Assembly (NCBI GenBank): GCA_964525365.1
Contig: CAZGGW010000050.1
Location: 1-5,149, forward strand
Reading direction: 5' to 3'
Source: CAZGGW01 sp964525365
GTDB taxonomy: Bacteria > Bacillota_I > Bacilli_A > RF39 > UBA660
DNA: 5,149 nt
Part shown: piece after piece, positions 1-4,473 of the stretch
Layout: each line of letters begins with the position of its first letter
Numbering within the stretch: the first letter of the stretch is position 1
Position numbers and translations under genes: made by a program
Notes under the pieces: model-generated
The model's input: the letters and a program-made list of their open reading frames with translations, nothing else
The model's database searches: none
What the model was told of the DNA's origin: nothing

Positions 1-2
1 TA

Positions 3-110
3 ATGCCATATGAAAGAAGTGCAATTAGAAAAAATTTAAAGAAAAAGTTAAAAAAATACTCTTTGGTGGCATTAATGCTATTTTTAACAAAAATAACGAG
101 TTATGTTTAG
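3..110 (+). CDS. C-terminal tail of an unrecognised lysine-rich protein (partial; possible frameshift to 160)
   Basis: The frame is open from the window edge to TAG at 108-110. The visible end has a basic patch (KNLKKKLKK) followed by a hydrophobic stretch (SLVALMLFLTK). An ATG sits at 3-5, but only two bases precede it, so it could be an internal Met of a longer gene. At 50-56 there is A AAA AAA in the right phase for -1 slippage. Slipping there would enter the frame that continues as ILFGGINAIFNKNN and ends at TAA 158-160, one base before the terminator hairpin at 161. That fit to the terminator suggests the real or ancestral gene ended at 160. Programmed frameshifting, a disabling indel or chance in AT-rich DNA cannot be separated here. 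No family was recognised; by location it belongs to the integrated element. Confidence 0.35.
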   Translation: MPYERSAIRKNLKKKLKKYSLVALMLFLTKITSYV

Positions 111-160
111 AACAAATTAATGATATTGATAAATACAATATTTATGATAAGAAGATTTAA

Positions 161-198
161 AATAGCCCATAATCCTTTGTGATTGTGGGCTATTTTTT
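161..198 (+). terminator. Strong intrinsic terminator after the left-end gene
   Basis: A 14-bp stem pairs 161-174 with 181-194 (AATAGCCCATAATC with GATTGTGGGCTATT), with a single T-G wobble and a 6-nt loop (CTTTGT). It runs into six T residues at 193-198. It is the best terminator in the window. It sits immediately after the stop at 158-160 and separates the element gene from the promoter at 328-357. Confidence 0.92.
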
Positions 199-254
199 GC
201 ATTTATAAGTATCATTGAAGTCCATAAAACTGTTGTTGTGTGTTTTAAAGTGTC

Positions 255-275
255 TTGGTGGCACTTTTGGTGGCA
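255..275 (+). repeat. Direct repeats TTGGTGGCA near the attachment site
   Basis: TTGGTGGCA occurs at 255-263 and 267-275, exactly 12 bp apart, and a third copy lies at 63-71 inside the left-end reading frame. In AT-rich DNA, three copies of a GC-richer 9-mer in about 210 bp are unlikely to be chance. Their position just inside the element end suits arm-type binding sites for a tyrosine integrase; that role is inferred. The first copy also lies in a small imperfect hairpin (247-254 with 260-267). Confidence 0.6.
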
Positions 276-327
276 AATGTATCACTTTACACCTGAAAAG
301 AACTATATATAAAATTACTGATATGTC

Positions 328-357
328 TTGTTTTCCTTTGTTTTAGTGTGATATAAT
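328..357 (+). promoter_or_regulatory. Outward-facing promoter just inside the element end
   Basis: A TATAAT at 352-357 is preceded by TG one base upstream (349-350), giving an extended -10. A TTGTTT at 328-333 lies 18 bp upstream as a weak -35. Transcription would start near 364 and run rightward across the tRNA-Trp fragment into the terminator at 438-459. In the excised circle the same promoter would read through the rejoined attachment site into the element's left end. Confidence 0.55.
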
Positions 358-382
358 GTTTTTAGTTGTGATAGGTGGATGG

Positions 383-426
383 CTCCAAAACCGCGGATGG
401 GAGTTCGATCCTCTCTGCCCCTGCCA
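383..426 (+). tRNA. 3' half of tRNA-Trp (partial; attachment-site duplicate)
   Basis: From 383 the sequence matches the 3' half of a Bacillota-type tRNA-Trp: anticodon loop CTCCAAA with anticodon CCA (383-389), 3' anticodon strand ACCGC (390-394), short variable region, T stem GGGAG/CTCTC (399-403 with 411-415) closing the TTCGATC loop, acceptor strand TGCCCCT (416-422), discriminator G and encoded CCA (424-426). The 5' acceptor strand (expected AGGGGCA) and D arm are absent upstream. The five bases before the loop (GATGG) pair poorly with ACCGC, so the tRNA-derived part begins at about 381-383. It cannot fold into a working tRNA. It is best read as the duplicated att core with crossover in or near the anticodon loop. 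Confidence 0.85.
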
Positions 427-437
427 TAGATAGTTAG

Positions 438-459
438 ACGAATAGAAATATTCGTTTTT
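438..459 (+). terminator. Terminator after the tRNA-Trp 3' end
   Basis: A perfect 7-bp stem ACGAATA/TATTCGT (438-444 with 449-455) closes a GAAA loop and runs into TTTTT (455-459). It lies 12 bases after the CCA end and is probably the original host terminator of the tRNA gene, left beside the duplicate after integration. Confidence 0.75.
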
Positions 460-470
460 ATTTATTGATA

Positions 471-491
471 TGTTATAATCGAATTAGGAGG
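471..491 (+). promoter_or_regulatory. Extended -10 promoter and ribosome binding site of the ASCH gene
   Basis: TGTTATAAT at 471-479 is a consensus extended -10, with no convincing -35 upstream. AGGAGG at 486-491 stands nine bases before the ATG at 501. The expected transcription start (about 486) nearly coincides with the Shine-Dalgarno site, so the leader would be only about 15 nt long. Confidence 0.7.
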
Positions 492-500
492 TATTAAAAT

Positions 501-914
501 ATGGAAGAAAAAGAATCAGAAAAAGTAATTTACGAGATGCTTATTAAACCAGAATATTTTTGTTTAGTTGCTACTGGAGAAAAAAAGTATGAAGTAAGAA
601 CAAATGATACGAGAAGAAAAGCAATGAAAGTAGGCGACTATATAAAAATGTTAAAGGAACCTGAAAAAGAGGAATTCTTAATGTTAGAAATAGTTGCGAA
701 ATTAGAATACCCTACATTTACGGCTTTATATGATGGTTTACCAAAAAAAGATGTTGGTTTTGAAGGAAGAACAACTGAAAGTATTGTTCAAGAACTCAGA
801 AGATTTTATACCGCGGAACAAGAAGAGGCAATAGGGACTGTAGCTATTGAAGTTTCAGTTATAAAAGAATTATCAAATTATGCGCAACCAGCAACTTTGG
901 TGCTAAAAAAATAG
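501..914 (+). CDS. ASCH-domain protein
   Basis: A 137-residue soluble protein built almost entirely of an ASCH fold (ASC-1 homology, a small PUA-like beta barrel). Visible hallmarks are the N-terminal block ending in GEKKYEVRTND (26-36), which matches the family's GxKxxExRxxD signature, then VGDYIKM (44-50), a mid-region Leu/Tyr-rich strand, and a C-terminal FYTAEQEEAIGTVAIEV (102-118) typical of bacterial stand-alone ASCH proteins. The family is thought to bind RNA or nucleotides; some small members (YqfB type) deacetylate N4-acetylcytidine, but I cannot assign that activity to this one. The start at 501 is set by AGGAGG nine bases upstream. It has its own promoter and a hairpin after its stop, so it is a single-gene unit and the first host gene beyond the att scar. 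Confidence 0.85.
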   Translation: MEEKESEKVIYEMLIKPEYFCLVATGEKKYEVRTNDTRRKAMKVGDYIKMLKEPEKEEFLMLEIVAKLEYPTFTALYDGLPKKDVGFEGRTTESIVQELRRFYTAEQEEAIGTVAIEVSVIKELSNYAQPATLVLKK

Positions 915-916
915 AT

Positions 917-940
917 GAATGTAAAAACATTCGCTTTTTT
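917..940 (+). terminator. Likely terminator after the ASCH gene
   Basis: A 6-bp stem GAATGT/ACATTC (917-922 with 927-932) with an AAAA loop is followed after two bases by six T residues (935-940). It starts three bases after the stop codon. The stem is short and AT-rich, so efficiency may be modest. Confidence 0.6.
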
Positions 941-975
941 GTTATACTATATAAATTTTTGATGTAGTAAAAAGA

Positions 976-1037
976 TTGTTGTAAAAATCATATAATTGTA
1001 AATTAGTATTTAAGAAGAATAAAAAATATGATAATAT
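976..1037 (+). promoter_or_regulatory. Sortase upstream region: two possible -10 elements, no Shine-Dalgarno site
   Basis: TATAAT at 991-996 is one -10 candidate but lacks TG and a usable -35. It sits in an 18-bp block (991-1008) that matches 16 of 18 positions in the ANL gene promoter (2603-2620). A second candidate, TGATAATAT at 1029-1037, is an extended -10 whose start point would fall at about 1044, on the ATG itself. TTGTTGTAAAA at 976-986 is also shared with the ANL promoter. No purine-rich Shine-Dalgarno site stands at the right distance from 1044. Confidence 0.45.
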
Positions 1038-1043
1038 TAATAT

Positions 1044-1880
1044 ATGAAAGATAATATAAGAAAAATAAAAAAAATCAAAATCAAATGGAAAAATATAATT
1101 CTCTTATTTTTGTTATTGATTTGTGTTGCTTTTTTTGTTGGTTCTACAATTAATATAGTAAAATGGTTTGTTGATAACAAAAAGACAGATGCGCAAGTAG
1201 GAAATATAGATATTAGCACAGAACTAACTGAAAGTGAAGGTGAAAAAGTCATTAGTAATGAGGAAAAAATTGATAAATTTGATCCTTACTGGGATTTTAT
1301 AAAGATGAAATTAATAAGTGTTGATTTTAATCAATTAAAACAAACTAATAGTGATGTAGTAGGATGGATAAAAGTAAATGGTACTAATGTAAACTATCCT
1401 TTTGTTCAAACGAAAAATAATACATATTATTTAAACCATTCATTTGATAAAACTTCAAATGGTGGCGGATGGGTATTTTTAGATTATAGGAATAACATAA
1501 AAGAATTAAATAAAAATACCATTATTTATGCTCATGGTAGAAAAAATAACACTTTGTTTGGAAGCTTAAAAAAAATTTTGTCTGATAATTGGTATGAAAA
1601 CAAAGATAATTATGTAATAAAATTATCAACTGAAACTGAAAACACATTATGGCAGATATTTAGTATATACAAAATACCTAATACAAGTGATTATTTACAA
1701 ATAGATTTTTCTGATGATGAATCATATCTATTATTTTTAAACGAGTTAATTAATAGAAGTAAATATGATTTTAAAACTTCTATTGATTCTTCAAACAATA
1801 TACTAACTTTATCTACTTGTTATGATGATAATAATAAAATAGTAATGCATGCAAAACTTATAAAGAGAGAAATTCGATAA
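1044..1880 (+). CDS. Class B sortase (membrane-anchored cysteine transpeptidase), Lys at the catalytic Arg position
   Basis: A 278-residue protein with a basic N-terminus, one membrane helix (about 18-38), a spacer, and a sortase domain from about 80 onward. Class B signature blocks are seen in order: VVGWIKVNGTNVNYPFVQ (105-122), YYLNHSFD (128-135), WVFLDYRN (143-150), IIYAHG with catalytic His164, and LTLSTC with catalytic Cys259. Sortases cleave a C-terminal sorting motif and join the protein to cell-wall peptidoglycan or a pilin; the class B motif varies, and no substrate is visible here. The third catalytic residue, normally Arg four residues before a conserved His in this strand, is Lys265 (KIVMH). 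An in-frame TAA at 1038-1040 excludes an upstream start, and 1044 is the only start that keeps the membrane anchor. There is no Shine-Dalgarno site. Confidence 0.9.
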   Translation: MKDNIRKIKKIKIKWKNIILLFLLLICVAFFVGSTINIVKWFVDNKKTDAQVGNIDISTELTESEGEKVISNEEKIDKFDPYWDFIKMKLISVDFNQLKQTNSDVVGWIKVNGTNVNYPFVQTKNNTYYLNHSFDKTSNGGGWVFLDYRNNIKELNKNTIIYAHGRKNNTLFGSLKKILSDNWYENKDNYVIKLSTETENTLWQIFSIYKIPNTSDYLQIDFSDDESYLLFLNELINRSKYDFKTSIDSSNNILTLSTCYDDNNKIVMHAKLIKREIR

Positions 1881-1883
1881 TTC

Positions 1884-1930
1884 TTTACTTTCAATGGCTT
1901 TTTTGATATAATATACAACGATTTAGGAGA
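1884..1930 (+). promoter_or_regulatory. Promoter and ribosome binding site ahead of the small broken ORF and trmL
   Basis: TTTACT (1884-1889) and TATAAT (1907-1912) are separated by 17 bp, and TG stands one base before the -10 (1904-1905). This is one of the two best promoters in the window. AGGAGA at 1925-1930 stands four bases before the ATG at 1935, so the small ORF was once translated. The promoter should serve trmL through a leader of about 135 nt. Confidence 0.75.
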
Positions 1931-1934
1931 GAAT

Positions 1935-2057
1935 ATGTACGCGTATGAAGATAACTTAAATTAGAAAAATGTTTTAAAATGAATGATAAATATGTTAGAT
2001 AGTTTAGAATTAATAGTTGATGAAATAAGTCTTGGGCTTAAAAAGAGGAATATATGA
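1935..2057 (+). pseudogene. Broken small ORF (about 40 residues) upstream of and overlapping trmL
   Basis: The ATG at 1935 has a promoter and a good Shine-Dalgarno site, yet its frame stops after MYAYEDNLN (TAG 1962-1964). Moving to the next frame from 1961 gives LEKCFKMNDKYV up to 1996; returning to the first frame at 1998 gives DSLELIVDEISLGLKK and ends in TGA at 2055-2057. The three pieces read like one helical, charged protein of about 40 residues interrupted by one lost base near 1960 and one gained base near 1997. Its last codon and stop overlap the trmL start (ATGA at 2054-2057), the layout of a translationally coupled pair. The last segment could still be made alone from ATG 1983 or 1992. 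I do not recognise the family. A sequencing error pair is possible. Confidence 0.5.
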
Positions 2058-2566
2058 TAAATGTTGTGTTATATGAACCAGAAATACCGGTTAATACTGG
2101 AAATATTATGAGAACATGCGTAGCAACTGGCAGCAAACTTCATTTAATAGAACCATTAGGGTTTAGTCTAGATGAAAGTTCCATTAAAAGAAGTGGAGTC
2201 AATTATATAAAAGATTGCGAATATATCGTTTATAAAGATATAGAAGATTTTTTTAAAAAGAACAAAGGCACATATTATTTTTTAACAAGATATGGACATA
2301 AACCTCATGATACATTCGATTATAGTAATCGAGACGAAAATATATATTTCTTTTTTGGAAAAGAAAGTACAGGAATACCAAGAGAAATATTAAAACCTTA
2401 TATTGATAAATGCATGAGAATACCAATGACAGATAAAGTAAGAGCTCTCAATGTATCTAATACAGTTGCAATAGTAGTATATGAAGCATTGAGACAACAA
2501 AATTATAACGATTTATTGAGAGATGAGCCTCATAAAAGTAAATCTTATATAGAACAAAGTAAATAA
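2054..2566 (+). CDS. trmL: tRNA (cytidine/uridine-34-2'-O)-methyltransferase, TrmL type (SPOUT fold)
   Basis: A 170-residue protein, normal for TrmL, with the motifs of the SPOUT RNA 2'-O-methyltransferases: PEIPVNTGNIMRTC (9-22) at the N-terminus, FFGKESTGIP (100-109) and IPMTDKVRALNVSNTVAIV (123-141), which together form the trefoil knot that binds S-adenosylmethionine. TrmL methylates the ribose 2'-OH of the wobble nucleotide (C34 or U34) of tRNA-Leu isoacceptors and acts as a small homodimer in the cytoplasm. The start at 2054 follows AGAGGA at 2044-2049 and is fixed by the conserved MINVVLYEPEIP opening. It overlaps the end of the broken upstream ORF by ATGA and shares its promoter. No clear terminator follows; the next gene has its own promoter. 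Confidence 0.95.
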   Translation: MINVVLYEPEIPVNTGNIMRTCVATGSKLHLIEPLGFSLDESSIKRSGVNYIKDCEYIVYKDIEDFFKKNKGTYYFLTRYGHKPHDTFDYSNRDENIYFFFGKESTGIPREILKPYIDKCMRIPMTDKVRALNVSNTVAIVVYEALRQQNYNDLLRDEPHKSKSYIEQSK

Positions 2567-2579
2567 AGTGTAAAATTTG

Positions 2580-2631
2580 TTGTAAAATTTTTATAAAAGT
2601 GTTACAATTGTAAAGTAGTAAATTCGGGAGG
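2580..2631 (+). promoter_or_regulatory. Promoter, palindromic operator candidate and ribosome binding site of the ANL gene
   Basis: TTGTAA (2580-2585) and TACAAT (2603-2608) are separated by 17 bp, with TG one base before the -10 (2600-2601). The 12-bp perfect palindrome TTACAATTGTAA (2602-2613) covers the -10 and would be a natural repressor site; its half TTGTAA recurs at the -35. TGTAAAATTT is also repeated at 2569-2578 and 2581-2590, 12 bp apart. GGGAGG at 2626-2631 precedes the ATG at 2636 by four bases. The regulator is unknown. Confidence 0.7.
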
Positions 2632-2635
2632 AAAA

Positions 2636-4408
2636 ATGGAAAATAAAAAAACAGGTTATCCATCAGTGGATAAAACCCATTTAAAAGGAACAAAATTTTT
2701 AGAAAGGCATCCAATTATACCATCTATGACTTTTTCTCAAGTAATGGATTTAATGTTTTTAACACAAGGAAATCATAAAATAGTAGATTGTTTGGATCTG
2801 GAAGTTGATGTAAAACAATTTCAGAAAGATGGCTTGATGATGGCTAAAGCACTATTAGAACTTGGTGTTAAGCCAAATGATATAGTATCTATTTCGATGC
2901 CAAATTATTATCAAGCTATACCAATTTTTAAAGGAGCAAATATGATAGGTGCAGTAACAACATATTTAAATCCTTTAGCTTCGCTTGAGGAAACAAAAGC
3001 ATATTTAAATTTATATGAAAGCTCTGTTTTTATAACAACGGAAAAGGATAAAGAATATTGTGATGAGATAAAAAGGACTACTAAAGTAAAACATATCATT
3101 ACTATGAAAGAAGATTTGCGTAATAGTCGAGATTTTTATAATCAAATGGAGTCTGAAGTTGGTAATAATGAAGATGTTGATTTGCATGAACTTGGTAATG
3201 TTAGCCTTTATCAAAAAGAAGGAATTAAAAATAAATTTAATGGTAAACAAGACGCATTAATATTATATACTAGTGGTTCAACTGGAAAGGCAAAAAGTAT
3301 GCTTTTTACAAATGAGAATTTAATAGCTTCATGTATTTATCTAAAAAACTCTACTCATGTACCAAAAGTTACAGAAAATGATAGACGTTGGATGAATGTT
3401 GTACCTTTTATGTATCCATATGGATTTGGTGCTTCTGTTCTACAAACATTTTTAAGTGGCCGAGAAGTAATATTAACGCCTAACTTGTCTCCGGAAAATA
3501 TTGCGTATTATTATTCTAAAAATCCAAATTTAATATTTGGAAGTCCGGCACATTTTGAATTATCGAGGAGAAATCTTCCAAAAGATCAAATGGTAGAATC
3601 CATGAGATTATATTTATCGGGGGGAGATTATTTATCTGTATCACAATCACATGCCATTATAGATTTCTTCAAACAACATGGGGCAGAAGTAAAAGTTAGT
3701 AACTCTTCTGGTACTGGAGAAACTTTAGGCTGCAGTACAAATGCTATGAATGTTCCGTATCGTCCAGAGACTGTAGGACAACTTGTGGTGGGACCGGAAT
3801 ATGTGATACTTGATCCTGAAACTGGAAAAGAAGTGAAATATGGAGAAACTGGAACTTTGTGTACTAGTGGGAAACATGTATTTAAAGGATATTATAAAAA
3901 TCCTCAGGAAACGAATAAAGTAATGTTTGAACGCAATGGTAAAACATATTATAACAGCGGTAACGTAGGATCTTTAGACGAATACAGGTATTTTACATTA
4001 AAAGGTAGAGCCTCTAGATTCTTTATAATTAATACACTAAATAAAGTATATTGTGAACTTGTACAACTGATAGTATCAAATATTGATGTTGTAGATAGTT
4101 GCGCAATAGTACCAAAGCCTAATGAAGAAAGTTTATACGAAAGTAAGGCTTATGTTGTATTAAAAGATGGAATTGAACCAAGTAAAGAGATAGAAGATTA
4201 TATACTTACTAAAAGTTGTGAAACATATACAGATTCTTCAACAAACGAATCAGCAACATTAAAAGAATATGAAGCACCAAAATCAGTTACATTTTTATCA
4301 AAACTTCCAAGAACAAAAGTTGCTGAAAAAATAGATTATGAAAAGTTAAAAGAAATGGCACAAGATGAATATGAAAATGAACATTCATTAAAACGTGAAC
4401 TTAAATAA
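2636..4408 (+). CDS. ANL-superfamily adenylate-forming enzyme (acyl/aryl-CoA synthetase-like), divergent motifs
   Basis: A 590-residue two-domain AMP-binding protein. The large N-domain carries the A3 phosphate loop LYTSGSTGKAK (210-220) and an A5 block SSGTGE (357-362). The C-domain ends with the A10 block LPRTKVAEKID (557-567), in which Lys565 is the likely catalytic Lys. The family activates a carboxylate with ATP to an acyl-AMP and usually passes it to CoA or a carrier-protein thiol; the substrate here cannot be told. Departures from consensus: A3 has AKS instead of PKG, A5 has GE instead of TE, A7 reads SGN (441-443) instead of TGD, and the A8 hinge after GR (457-458) lacks the usual Gly pair. 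It may be an active variant or one with altered chemistry. No carrier protein or thioesterase is adjacent. It is a single-gene unit with its own promoter and terminator. Confidence 0.88.
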   Translation: MENKKTGYPSVDKTHLKGTKFLERHPIIPSMTFSQVMDLMFLTQGNHKIVDCLDLEVDVKQFQKDGLMMAKALLELGVKPNDIVSISMPNYYQAIPIFKGANMIGAVTTYLNPLASLEETKAYLNLYESSVFITTEKDKEYCDEIKRTTKVKHIITMKEDLRNSRDFYNQMESEVGNNEDVDLHELGNVSLYQKEGIKNKFNGKQDALILYTSGSTGKAKSMLFTNENLIASCIYLKNSTHVPKVTENDRRWMNVVPFMYPYGFGASVLQTFLSGREVILTPNLSPENIAYYYSKNPNLIFGSPAHFELSRRNLPKDQMVESMRLYLSGGDYLSVSQSHAIIDFFKQHGAEVKVSNSSGTGETLGCSTNAMNVPYRPETVGQLVVGPEYVILDPETGKEVKYGETGTLCTSGKHVFKGYYKNPQETNKVMFERNGKTYYNSGNVGSLDEYRYFTLKGRASRFFIINTLNKVYCELVQLIVSNIDVVDSCAIVPKPNEESLYESKAYVVLKDGIEPSKEIEDYILTKSCETYTDSSTNESATLKEYEAPKSVTFLSKLPRTKVAEKIDYEKLKEMAQDEYENEHSLKRELK

Positions 4409-4437
4409 GGTAGAATTATTGTTTCTTCCTTTTTTTT
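4407..4437 (+). terminator. Terminator overlapping the ANL stop codon
   Basis: AAGGTAGAA (4407-4415) pairs with TTCTTCCTT (4423-4431) with one central T-T mismatch and a 7-nt loop, followed by a run of eight T residues (4430-4437). The stem begins inside the TAA stop (4406-4408). The next gene's -35 (4419-4424) lies in its loop and 3' arm. Confidence 0.7.
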
Positions 4438-4469
4438 ATGTTATAATTTTTCTATAAAGTAAAGAGGTG
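4419..4469 (+). promoter_or_regulatory. Promoter and ribosome binding site of the membrane sensor gene
   Basis: TTGTTT (4419-4424), 17 bp, then TATAAT (4442-4447) with TG one base upstream (4439-4440): the same TGTTATAAT as at the ASCH gene. AGAGGTG at 4463-4469 precedes the ATG at 4474 by four bases. The promoter is packed into the preceding terminator. Confidence 0.75.
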
Positions 4470-4473
4470 TTGT

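Larger units (their letters stand above)
1..426 (+). mobile_element. Right end of an integrative element, with the attachment-site duplicate at tRNA-Trp
   Basis: The stretch ends in a 3' tRNA-Trp half (383-426) that has no 5' half in front of it. When a tyrosine recombinase integrates into a tRNA gene, the 3' part of the gene is duplicated: the intact tRNA stays at one end and the orphan 3' part marks the other. Because the orphan reads on the + strand, the element should lie to its left and the chromosome to its right. Two TTGGTGGCA repeats just inside the end resemble the short direct repeats that serve as integrase arm sites. No integrase, relaxase or phage gene is recognisable in the few hundred bases available, so the element type (prophage, ICE, island) is unknown and its left end is outside the window. 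Confidence 0.6.

Noticed and set aside
247..267. Hairpin AAAGTGTC/GGCACTTT as a terminator or structured RNA
   Set aside because: The stem is short with a wobble and has no T tract after it; it overlaps the TTGGTGGCA repeats, which explain the sequence more simply.
383..426. 3' end of tmRNA (ssrA) or of tRNA-Ser/Leu, also common integration targets
   Set aside because: The CCA anticodon in a standard CTCCAAA loop, the short variable region and the TGCCCCT acceptor strand fit tRNA-Trp; tmRNA lacks an anticodon and Ser/Leu have a long variable arm.
1037..1252. Minus-strand open frame of 71 codons
   Set aside because: It is antisense to the sortase N-terminus and spacer, is rich in Phe/Ile/Leu from complemented A-rich codons, and has no recognisable domain.
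1868..1887. Small inverted repeat around the sortase stop codon as a terminator
   Set aside because: Only about four to six AT pairs with a bulge and an interrupted T run; too weak to call.
2572..2591. Hairpin AAAATTT/AAATTTT after trmL as a terminator
   Set aside because: The stem has only A-T pairs and no proper U tract; it is better explained as the tandem TGTAAAATTT repeat within the next promoter.
2457..2714. Minus-strand open frame spanning the trmL-ANL gap
   Set aside because: It runs antisense across two well-supported genes and the ANL promoter; its composition is what reversed AT-rich coding DNA gives.
2911..3250. Two overlapping minus-strand open frames
   Set aside because: Both lie inside the ANL coding region, overlap each other, and show no motif or start signals.
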